Shown: piece after piece, positions 6,101 through 12,959 of the stretch
How positions within the stretch are numbered: position 1 is the stretch's first letter
How the letters are laid out: each line of letters opens with the position of its first letter
Assembly: GCA_026989045.1 (NCBI GenBank)
Contig: JALSJY010000122.1
Span: forward strand, 1-17,921
Source of the DNA: Hyphomicrobiales bacterium
GTDB lineage: Bacteria; Pseudomonadota; Alphaproteobacteria; Rhizobiales; Devosiaceae
Direction: 5' to 3'
Length of the DNA: 17,921 nt
Notes under the pieces: model-generated
Databases searched by the model: none
Told to the model about the DNA's origin: nothing
The model's input: only the letters and a program-made list of their open reading frames with translations
Position numbers and translations under genes: made by a program

Positions 6101-8929
6101 TTAAGAATCATTTGCATCATCATTATTTTCATTATTTTCTTGTGATGAAGTGTCATTTTCTTGCGGTGAAGCCTTCTGCTCTTTTGCTTTTGCTTCAGCC
6201 TCATTTGCCTCTTCATCTTCTTCAGGCTCTGAGATACACTCTACCGAGACAACTTTTTCACCCTTTGCTGTATCAAAAACTATCACGCCTTGAGTTGCGC
6301 GCCCAGCTACACGAATGCCAGAAACAGGCACACGTATCAATTTGCCGCCGTCTGTTACCAGCATGATTTGGTCGTCATTTTCAATTGGGAATGAGGCAAC
6401 AATCGGGCCGTTTTTATCGGTGATAGCCATGGCGGTAATACCCTTGCCACCACGTCCTGTCACTCGATATTCATAAGAGCTGGAGCGTTTGCCATAACCA
6501 TTTTGTGAAATTGCTAGAACAAATTGCTCAGCTGCACCCATTTGCGCATAGCGCTCAGGGGAAATGACACTGGCTTCGCTATCAGTTTCACCCTCGCCTG
6601 CTTCAATATTCTCATCTGTTTCACCACGCATTGCACGGCTCATTTTAAGATATGCAATACGCTCTTGCGGGTCGGCATCAAAATGACGCAAAATTGACAT
6701 TGAGATAATATTATCATCATCGGCCAATTTTATGCCCCTAACACCCATGGAATTACGGCTTTGGAACACCCGCACATCACCAACATTAAAGCGAATGGCC
6801 TGGCCTTGTGAAGTGGTGAGCAACACATCATCATTTGGCGCACAAGTTTCCACCCCAATAATACTCTCCCCCTCATCAAGTTTCATAGCTATTTTACCAT
6901 TAGCGCGAACACCTACAAAGTCTGCCAAACTATTGCGACGCACTGTGCCGCGAGTAGTTGCAAACATAATATCTAGATCGCCCCACGTTTCTTCATCTTC
7001 AGGCATTGGCATGATAGACGTGATGGTTTCACCCTGTTGCAAAGGCAAAATATTGATAAGCGATTTGCCGCGGGCATGTGGAGCGGCAAGTGGCAAACGC
7101 CAGACTTTTAGAACATAGGCTATGCCACGAGAGGAGAAAAACAACACAGGGGTGTGAGTATTTGCAACAAAAATACGTGCTACAAAATCTTCATCACGAG
7201 TTGACATGCCTGCGCGCCCTTTGCCGCCTCGGCGCTGCGCCCGATAAGTGGAAAGCGGCACGCGTTTGATATATCCACCATGCGAAACAGTTACTACCAT
7301 TTCCTCACGTGCGATGAAATCTTCATCGTCCATATCAGCGGCATAATCCGTGATTTCAGTTAGACGCGGGGTAGCAAACTGCTCACGCACTTCAATCATC
7401 TCATCACGAATAATAGTTATCACCCTCTCACGCGAGCGTAAAATATCAAGATAATCAGTGATTTGAGAGCCAATAACGCTTAACTCGTCGCCAATTTCAT
7501 CACGCCCCAAAGCAGTTAAACGAGCAAGACGCAAATCAAGAATAGCGCGAACCTGCTCTTCTGATAATTTAAAGCTTCCATCTTCAAGCACTTTATGGCG
7601 CGGGTCATCAATCAACTCAATAAGCGCAACAACGTCACTGGCTGGCCAGTTCCTCTCTAACAATCTAGCGCGAGCAGTGGCTGGATCACTTGATGATCGA
7701 ATGATTGCAATCACTTCATCAACATTGGCAACAGCAACAGCTAGTCCAACTAAAATATGAGCGCGATCACGAACCTTATTGAGTAAAAAACGCGCGCGTC
7801 TTGTTACTACTTCTTCACGAAATTTAACAAATGCTCCCAAAATATCAGGCACATTCATCAATTCTGGTTTACCACCATTAAGAGCAACAAAGTTACAGCC
7901 AAATGAAGTTTGCAACATAGTTAGGCGATAAAGCTGGTTCAAAATAACATCTGAAACCGCATCACGTTTTAACTCAACCACAATGCGCATGCCATGACGA
8001 TCTGATTCGTCTCTAATATCAGATATGCCTTCAATTTTTTTCTCGCGCACAAGGTCAGCGATTTTTTCTATCATTGAGGCTTTATTTACCTGATATGGAA
8101 TTTCGGTGATTATCAGTGCCTCGCGATCTTTGCGTATCTCTTCAATCGCAACACGTCCGCGCATCATAACCGAGCCACGCCCTGTTTCAAACGCAGAGCG
8201 AATACCACTGCGCCCAAGAATTATACCAGCGGTTGGAAAATCAGGTCCGGGCATAATTTCGAGCAATTCGTCAATCGAAATATTTGGATTGTCGATATAG
8301 GCCAAGGTTGCATCAATAACCTCACCAAGATTATGTGAGGGGATATTTGTTGCCATGCCAACAGCAATACCAGAGCCGCCATTAACCAACATATTTGGAA
8401 AACGAGCAGGAAGCACGCTTGGCATACGCTCTGAGCCGTCATAATTATCTACAAAATCAACTGCATTTTTTTCTAAATCAGCAAGCAATGAGCCAGTGAC
8501 TTTTTTCATGCGCACTTCGGTATAACGCATAGCGGCTGGCATGTCGCCATCGATTGAGCCAAAATTGCCCTGCCCATCTATCAGCGTTAAGCGCAAAGAA
8601 AAATCCTGCGCCATACGAACTAAAGACATATAAACTGCAGCATCACCATGGGGGTGATATTTACCAATCACATCACCAACAACACGAGCAGATTTGCGAT
8701 ATGGTTTATTCCACTCATACCCACTATCATACATTGAATAAAGAATGCGCCGATGCACAGGCTTTAAGCCATCACGAACATCTGGCAAAGCACGCGAGAC
8801 AATTACACTCATTGCGTAATCAAGATATGATTTACGCATTTCATCGGTAATTGAGGCAGGTGTAATATTTGATGGTATTAAATCACTGCCATTAGTTTCA
8901 TTTTTATCATCGTTAGGATTATCTGTCAC
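6101..8929 (-). CDS. gyrA: DNA gyrase subunit A
   Basis: Breaks and rejoins DNA in the A2B2 gyrase that introduces negative supercoils. The 942-residue protein has the expected N-terminus (YLDYAMSVIVSRALPDVRDG), the winged-helix/tower breakage-reunion core with the catalytic tyrosine in AAMRYTE (Tyr136, E. coli Tyr122), and a C-terminal beta-pinwheel with a perfect gyrase box QRRGGKG (565-571). That box makes it GyrA rather than ParC. The last 45 or so residues are a very acidic Glu/Asp/Asn-rich tail. Oddity: the quinolone pocket reads HPHGDAAVYMSLVRM, so the E. coli Ser83 and Asp87 positions are Ala97 and Met101. The start is GTG with no strong Shine-Dalgarno; the N-terminal boundary is therefore less sure than the rest. 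First gene of the minus-strand string. Confidence 0.97.
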   Translation of the reverse strand: MTDNPNDDKNETNGSDLIPSNITPASITDEMRKSYLDYAMSVIVSRALPDVRDGLKPVHRRILYSMYDSGYEWNKPYRKSARVVGDVIGKYHPHGDAAVYMSLVRMAQDFSLRLTLIDGQGNFGSIDGDMPAAMRYTEVRMKKVTGSLLADLEKNAVDFVDNYDGSERMPSVLPARFPNMLVNGGSGIAVGMATNIPSHNLGEVIDATLAYIDNPNISIDELLEIMPGPDFPTAGIILGRSGIRSAFETGRGSVMMRGRVAIEEIRKDREALIITEIPYQVNKASMIEKIADLVREKKIEGISDIRDESDRHGMRIVVELKRDAVSDVILNQLYRLTMLQTSFGCNFVALNGGKPELMNVPDILGAFVKFREEVVTRRARFLLNKVRDRAHILVGLAVAVANVDEVIAIIRSSSDPATARARLLERNWPASDVVALIELIDDPRHKVLEDGSFKLSEEQVRAILDLRLARLTALGRDEIGDELSVIGSQITDYLDILRSRERVITIIRDEMIEVREQFATPRLTEITDYAADMDDEDFIAREEMVVTVSHGGYIKRVPLSTYRAQRRGGKGRAGMSTRDEDFVARIFVANTHTPVLFFSSRGIAYVLKVWRLPLAAPHARGKSLINILPLQQGETITSIMPMPEDEETWGDLDIMFATTRGTVRRNSLADFVGVRANGKIAMKLDEGESIIGVETCAPNDDVLLTTSQGQAIRFNVGDVRVFQSRNSMGVRGIKLADDDNIISMSILRHFDADPQERIAYLKMSRAMRGETDENIEAGEGETDSEASVISPERYAQMGAAEQFVLAISQNGYGKRSSSYEYRVTGRGGKGITAMAITDKNGPIVASFPIENDDQIMLVTDGGKLIRVPVSGIRVAGRATQGVIVFDTAKGEKVVSVECISEPEEDEEANEAEAKAKEQKASPQENDTSSQENNENNDDANDS

Positions 8930-9152
8930 GGAGCTGATTCTTTTGTTTGTTATTTCTAATCATTAGTCTTTTTACGCTATATCATGACATTTAGCCAAGC
9001 TGATAAAGGTGATAAACCTGTAAAAAAGCTGGTAAAACTATTATTTGTTATAATTTTTAGTTGCTCAATAGGAATCTGTCGAGCAAACATAGATTTTTAA
9101 CAGTAGTTTCACTAAAATAGGTGCTAATAAAGTTAATTTAGCGAATCACAGC
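8930..9152. other. Divergent intergenic region between gyrA and the exporter gene
   Basis: This region must carry promoters for both directions, but I see no convincing -35/-10 pair. A perfect TATAAT lies on the plus strand at 9049-9054 without a good -35. Two structures stand out: four TGATAAA-like units at about 9-11 bp spacing (9000-9040), and an inverted repeat TTGCTC (9061-9066) / GAGCAA (9081-9086) whose half-sites are 20 bp apart, an operator-like spacing. No small ORF with a ribosome binding site was found. Confidence 0.5.
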
Positions 9153-9157
9153 AGGAG
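9153..9157 (+). promoter_or_regulatory. Ribosome binding site fixing a TTG start
   Basis: AGGAG lies seven bases before the TTG at 9165. No ATG or GTG is in a comparable position, so this site decides the start of the exporter gene. Confidence 0.8.
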
Positions 9158-9164
9158 ATAATTA

Positions 9165-11420
9165 TTGTCTATCGGATTTGGTTTTGAGCGTTTAGGTTTG
9201 CTCACCTTAAAATATCCCATTGCGATGGCTATTGCTGTTTTGGCATTCACTGCCCTTTGTTTGTCGCTTTTGCCTAAAGTCTCAATGGATGGCGATGTTT
9301 TGCGTATCTATAAAGATTCTGGCGCAATGTATGATCGCTATGACGAACTTACAAAAAGTTTCGGCACTTTTGAAAATGATGCCTATATTTTAGTCACTTC
9401 TAATAATATTGATGACCCAGAGGTAATTGCTAAGTTGCGAGATTTATCTTTTGATCTTGAGTTAAGCAATTTTGCTAGCGGAACTTTGTCACCCTTTTCA
9501 TTGCGCAAACCTGGACCAAATCAAACCTCCCTACCTGCCGTTCCCGAAGATATGACATCAAGACAAGAGGTTAGGCAAACTCTGCTGGATTTGCGCAAAG
9601 ACGACCCGATTATGCATAATTTAATTATGGACGACCTTAAAGGCATCGTGATGATTATGTTCCCAAACAAAGAGATGACCAAGGGTGCGGGGGAAGCTGA
9701 AATGCTAAAAGAACTTGGTGAAATTGCTAAAGAATATTCTAATGGCAATATTGAAGTTAAGATAACTGGCCCGCCTGTTTGGAAGTCTGAAATTCTTGCA
9801 GCCAGTGTTAATGATCAATTGAAATTTTCTATAATTGGATTTTTAATTGGCGCATTAGTATCACTATTTTGTCTGCGTAGTTTTTGGGGTGCCGTTTTAG
9901 CCACCCTTACACCCTTTATTTCTGTTATTTGGGTGATTGGCGGAGTGATGATGATGTTTGGGTCATTCACCTTTTTAACCAATGTTGTTATTACTTTAGT
10001 GCTGGTTATCGCCTTTGCCGAAAGTATGTATTTTTGCTTTACTTGGCTTAGGCTATGGCGTGATGGAATGGAGCCTAACAAAGCTATTGTTGAGACAATA
10101 ATTCGTGTCACCCCTGCCGCTGCTTTAACATCAATCACCACAATGGTAGCATTTTTCAGCTTAACTCTAACAAATGGTCAAGGCATTCAAGAGTTTGCTT
10201 ATTCTGGCATTGCAGCGGTGGCAATTGCCTTTATTACTTTGGTTACTTTTTTGCCGCTTGCATTAAAACTTGCAATAAAAATTGGTTTTAAACCACCCAA
10301 AAAAATGAATGTTACGGTTGAAGCGCCAATTCCTATAGCAAAATTTTTAACAAAAAAATACGCCAAACCTTTATCAATATTATCAATAGCTTTAGCAATT
10401 GGATTATTATTTCCACATTTTGCTTTACAGCCAAAATTTGACTTTAAAGATTATATGCCCACCAAATCTAAAGCTATGGATACAGCAAAAGGGATTGATG
10501 ATGGAGTGGGTGGCGTAGCTCCAATATATATTAAAATACCGCTGAAAGACGGAGTAGAGAATGTTACCGATGGCGACTATTTAACCATTCAAAATGTGCA
10601 TAAAATTTTGGAAGAAAATATTGGGCAAGGTAAAGTAATTTCAGCCGCCAGTTTTTCACATTATTCAGAGCTTGGCTTTTCTCGTGAAAGAATTTTTAGC
10701 GCGGTTGGCCCCTTTATGAAACGGCGCTTTTTAACCGATGATGGCACACAAGCGCTTATCACTGGCTTTTTGCCAACAATGTTACCCTCTGACGAATTGC
10801 GTGAAATTGTTAAAAAAACCGATATTGCGCTTAGTGAAGCTGGAATTGAAGGGGCGAAGGTTTCTGGATTTAATGTTTTGATGGCTTTTGCCTCAACTGA
10901 TATTATTAGTTCACTGCGCAATGGTTTGATGATTGCTGTTTTTGTTAATATTTTAATCATTGGCGTGGCATTTAAGTCTTGGAAAATCGCACTTTTATCG
11001 ATTATTCCAAACTTTTTACCCATTTTAGGAACAGAGTTTTATCTTTATGCCTCTGGTGCTGGTTTGCAATTAACAACTGTAATTGCACTTACAATTGCTT
11101 TTGGCATTGCAGTTGATGATACGATACACTTTTTGGCCGCTTATGATAGGGCAAAAAAATCTGGCGTAACACATGCAAAGGCCGTTGAGTTAGCGCTTGA
11201 CAGGGTCGGGCCTGCTCTGATTGCTACAACGCTTATCTTATGCGCAGGGACTTTTGTTATTATTTTTTCTGCTCTGCCACAAATTGCCCTATTTGGCACA
11301 CTAATGGTATTAACATTCATTCTAGCTTTGTTGGGAGATTTATTGATTCTTCCAGCGCTACTTATCGCCGGGGGGCGGTTACTAAATTTAAGTGGAGCCA
11401 AAAAAAATGAGAGTAAATAA
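9165..11420 (+). CDS. RND superfamily (MMPL-type) exporter
   Basis: A 751-residue inner-membrane transporter of the two-fold repeated RND/MMPL type. Helix 1 is at about 17-36, a first periplasmic domain at 40-220, helices 2-6 at about 221-372, helix 7 at 401-420, a second periplasmic domain at 425-585 and helices 8-12 at about 586-736. The second half carries the proton-relay motif in helix 10 (GIAVDDTIHF, Asp651/Asp652). The matching place in helix 4 reads AFAESMYF with Glu286. Its length and layout match stand-alone exporters of lipids or hydrophobic compounds, not the roughly 1000-residue AcrB type, and no adaptor or outer-membrane gene lies beside it. The substrate cannot be read from the sequence. 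The gene starts at TTG and overlaps the next gene by 14 bp. Confidence 0.9.
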   Translation: MSIGFGFERLGLLTLKYPIAMAIAVLAFTALCLSLLPKVSMDGDVLRIYKDSGAMYDRYDELTKSFGTFENDAYILVTSNNIDDPEVIAKLRDLSFDLELSNFASGTLSPFSLRKPGPNQTSLPAVPEDMTSRQEVRQTLLDLRKDDPIMHNLIMDDLKGIVMIMFPNKEMTKGAGEAEMLKELGEIAKEYSNGNIEVKITGPPVWKSEILAASVNDQLKFSIIGFLIGALVSLFCLRSFWGAVLATLTPFISVIWVIGGVMMMFGSFTFLTNVVITLVLVIAFAESMYFCFTWLRLWRDGMEPNKAIVETIIRVTPAAALTSITTMVAFFSLTLTNGQGIQEFAYSGIAAVAIAFITLVTFLPLALKLAIKIGFKPPKKMNVTVEAPIPIAKFLTKKYAKPLSILSIALAIGLLFPHFALQPKFDFKDYMPTKSKAMDTAKGIDDGVGGVAPIYIKIPLKDGVENVTDGDYLTIQNVHKILEENIGQGKVISAASFSHYSELGFSRERIFSAVGPFMKRRFLTDDGTQALITGFLPTMLPSDELREIVKKTDIALSEAGIEGAKVSGFNVLMAFASTDIISSLRNGLMIAVFVNILIIGVAFKSWKIALLSIIPNFLPILGTEFYLYASGAGLQLTTVIALTIAFGIAVDDTIHFLAAYDRAKKSGVTHAKAVELALDRVGPALIATTLILCAGTFVIIFSALPQIALFGTLMVLTFILALLGDLLILPALLIAGGRLLNLSGAKKNESK

Positions 11421-11934
11421 TTTTTTTTCAAAACCTATTATTTTTGCAATGTTAATAAGCAGTGCGTTATTTATCACCCCCCCTGCTTTTTCTGCTCAAG
11501 AGGATATTGATCTGCTCAATTCTTATATTGGCAATTGGAAAGGTAGCGGAAAACTTCTAAGAGATGGCAATAGCGAAACTATCAGATGCAAATTAAGTGT
11601 AACCGATTCACAGGGAAGTAAAATTGGTTATAAAGGACGTTGTGCGGTTGCAGGAGCTAATATATCTATCGCCGGCACAATGGCCTTTATTGAAGAGAAG
11701 AAAAGATTTGAGGCTGTGATGTCATCAAGCACTTCATTCTCAGGTGTTGCAATTGGCAATCGAGCCAAAAGCGGCATCAACTTTTATCTCAAAGATAGAA
11801 ATGCTGAAACTGGCGATAAATATGAAATTAAAAGTTCCATAGACTTAAACGGTGATATAATTGGGATTGATTTTTCTGTCACTAACACGACAACCAACAG
11901 AGTTATTAAAGCTAATATACCATTTGGCAGATAA
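11407..11934 (+). CDS. Small secreted beta-rich protein paired with the exporter
   Basis: A 175-residue protein with a clear signal peptide: a basic start, a hydrophobic core at about 11-24 and a probable cleavage after AFSA at residue 30. The mature part begins LLNSYIGNWKGSGKL and continues as alternating polar/hydrophobic strands with cysteines 61 and 79. The GxWxGxG start followed by strands resembles small calycin/lipocalin-like secreted proteins of alphaproteobacteria, but I cannot name a family. The ATG at 11407 is chosen over the in-frame GTG at 11392 because GGAG (11394-11397) lies nine bases before it and the signal peptide then has normal length. It overlaps the exporter gene by 14 bp, so translation is probably coupled and the two products likely work together. 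That link is inference. Confidence 0.82.
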   Translation: MRVNNFFSKPIIFAMLISSALFITPPAFSAQEDIDLLNSYIGNWKGSGKLLRDGNSETIRCKLSVTDSQGSKIGYKGRCAVAGANISIAGTMAFIEEKKRFEAVMSSSTSFSGVAIGNRAKSGINFYLKDRNAETGDKYEIKSSIDLNGDIIGIDFSVTNTTTNRVIKANIPFGR

Positions 11935-12030
11935 AGATAAGTAACTATACTTTGTAAACGCAAAATATAATCACTCACTTTTCTAAAGACTATAAACGCC
12001 TAACCTTTAAATGGTTTGAAGGTCTGCCTT

Positions 12031-12492
12031 CTAAAATGGAATATCATCGCTTGAGCCAGCATCATCAAAAGCTGGCGCACTTGAAGATGGGCTGTTTGAT
12101 CCGCCCTGCCCACCAGAAAAACCACCACCCTGATTATCGCCACGGCCATCAAGCATGGTTAAAGTTGAATTAAAGCCCTGTAAAACTACCTCAGTAGTAT
12201 ATTTATCCTGCCCTGATTGATCTTGCCATTTGCGTGTTTGTAATTGACCCTCAATATATACTTTTGAACCTTTTTTGAGATATTGCTCAGCAATACGAGC
12301 CAAACCTTCATTAAAAATAACAACGCGGTGCCATTCTGTTTTTTCTTTACGCTCGCCAGTGTTGCGATCTTTCCAGCTCTCAGATGTTGCAATTCTAAGG
12401 TTGGCAATAGGCTTGCCCGCTGTTGTTTGCCTAATCTCAGGATCTGCACCCAGATTTCCAATTAAGATAACTTTATTAACACTGCCCGCCAT
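12031..12492 (-). CDS. ssb: Single-stranded DNA-binding protein
   Basis: Binds single-stranded DNA in replication, recombination and repair as a tetramer. The 153-residue protein has an N-terminal OB fold (about 1-108; MAGSVNKVILIGNLGADPE, then WHRVVIFN and YIEGQLQTRKW), a flexible Gly/Ser-rich linker and the acidic C-terminal tip DDIPF that recruits partner proteins. The start is the ATG at 12492, with AAAGGA six bases upstream; an in-frame TTG 15 bases further out is rejected because it would lie upstream of that ribosome binding site. It diverges from uvrA across a region with two SOS boxes, the ssb-proximal one overlapping its likely promoter, so damage induction is expected. Its leader would be close to 200 nt long. 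Confidence 0.96.
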   Translation of the reverse strand: MAGSVNKVILIGNLGADPEIRQTTAGKPIANLRIATSESWKDRNTGERKEKTEWHRVVIFNEGLARIAEQYLKKGSKVYIEGQLQTRKWQDQSGQDKYTTEVVLQGFNSTLTMLDGRGDNQGGGFSGGQGGSNSPSSSAPAFDDAGSSDDIPF

Positions 12493-12683
12493 TTTTATTC
12501 CTTTCAACTACCTGCAAGGCTAACAGCCCCTAGGAGTAAACATAACCAAAACAAATATGCTATATAAGCACAATAAATCTGCCCCTTTAGTGAGGCCTTG
12601 CTAACAAATTTGCAATCCCTAATAATTTATCCACAATCAAATATTATTTGCGATTTATCTACGAAATCACACTACTTGCATTT

Positions 12684-12698
12684 GTTCTCTTTATGTTC
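12684..12698 (-). promoter_or_regulatory. LexA (SOS) box on the ssb side
   Basis: Perfect GTTC-N7-GTTC, the direct-repeat operator of alphaproteobacterial LexA. On the minus strand a perfect TTGACA lies at 12715-12720, and the box begins 16 bp downstream of it, covering the expected -10. Bound LexA would therefore block transcription toward ssb. Family knowledge supplies the operator consensus; assignment to ssb comes from position. Confidence 0.85.
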
Positions 12699-12758
12699 TT
12701 TATATATGAAGAAATGTCAAGTGTCTGATTTTTTAATATGGGGATAAAATTCTACTTA

Positions 12759-12789
12759 TTGACAACAATAAGAATGTTCTGCTTATGTT
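12759..12789 (+). promoter_or_regulatory. Probable uvrA promoter
   Basis: Perfect TTGACA (12759-12764), then either CTTATG at a 17-bp spacer (12782-12787) or TATGTT at 19 bp (12784-12789). The -10 lies inside the second SOS box. A start near 12795 would give a leader of about 165 nt before the uvrA ATG. Confidence 0.65.
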
Positions 12790-12790
12790 C
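12776..12790 (+). promoter_or_regulatory. LexA (SOS) box on the uvrA side
   Basis: A second perfect GTTC-N7-GTTC site, 92 bp from the first (start to start), overlapping the -10 of the probable uvrA promoter. In Escherichia coli a single site between these two divergent genes serves both; here each promoter has its own box. Confidence 0.88.
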
Positions 12791-12818
12791 CAGAGGGAAT
12801 AAGTGATTCGAGGTCTAT

Positions 12819-12848
12819 ATGGATATTAAATATATTTGCTATTATTGA
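12819..12848 (+). CDS. Possible 9-codon leader peptide upstream of uvrA
   Basis: An ATG with GAGG (12810-12813) five bases ahead opens a 9-residue frame, MDIKYICYY, closed by TGA. It lies about 25 nt after the predicted transcription start, and its stop codon shares a base with the foot of the following hairpin. This layout resembles a leader-peptide attenuator. So short a frame can arise by chance in AT-rich DNA, and there is no proof of translation. Confidence 0.35.
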   Translation: MDIKYICYY

Positions 12849-12888
12849 GCGGTTTCTTTACTAAATTCACCGCTTTAGTCTTTGTTTG
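12848..12888 (+). terminator. Hairpin with T-rich tail in the uvrA leader
   Basis: AGCGGT (12848-12853) pairs with ACCGCT (12869-12874) across a 15-nt loop, and a T-rich stretch follows (TTAGTCTTTGTTTGG). It lies inside the uvrA transcript with no gene upstream to terminate, so if it works it would act as an attenuator or produce a short leader RNA. The stem is only six or seven pairs and the T tract is interrupted. Confidence 0.4.
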
Positions 12889-12928
12889 GCTATATTTCCA
12901 TATCAAACAAATGCTGTTTTTTAATATT

Positions 12929-12944
12929 GGGCAATCGATTGCCC
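12929..12944 (+). repeat. Perfect 16-bp palindrome before the uvrA ribosome binding site
   Basis: GGGCAATCGATTGCCC is exactly self-complementary. In RNA it would form GGGCAA/TTGCCC with a TCGA loop, ending four bases before the TGAGG ribosome binding site. In DNA it could be a dimeric protein site. It is the most GC-rich structure in an AT-rich leader. Confidence 0.6.
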
Positions 12945-12959
12945 TTAATGAGGTTTTTT

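Larger units (their letters stand above)
12493..12959. other. ssb-uvrA divergent control region
   Basis: 467 bp with no ordinary gene. Going from ssb to uvrA it holds the ssb ribosome binding site, an inverted repeat GCAAGGC (12514-12520) / GCCTTGC (12595-12601) within the ssb leader, the ssb-side SOS box and promoter, the uvrA-side promoter and SOS box, a 9-codon upstream ORF, a hairpin with a T-rich tail, a 16-bp palindrome, and the uvrA ribosome binding site. All elements are seen in sequence; their roles are inferred. Confidence 0.75.

Noticed and set aside
6097..6366. Plus-strand frame of 89 codons opposite the end of gyrA
   Set aside because: It is the complement of the acidic low-complexity GyrA tail, giving His/Leu-rich runs; no ribosome binding site or family match.
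8554..8850. Plus-strand frame of 98 codons within gyrA
   Set aside because: It lies wholly opposite the most conserved part of gyrA and reads as His/Gln-rich sequence without any recognisable motif.
10661..11023. 120-codon minus-strand frame inside the exporter gene
   Set aside because: Shadow frame opposite a clear membrane-protein gene; composition is that of complemented hydrophobic codons.
12018..12031. GAAGG/CCTTC hairpin at the ssb stop codon as a terminator
   Set aside because: Five pairs only and followed on either strand by sequence that is not T-rich; may be a chance stem between convergent genes.
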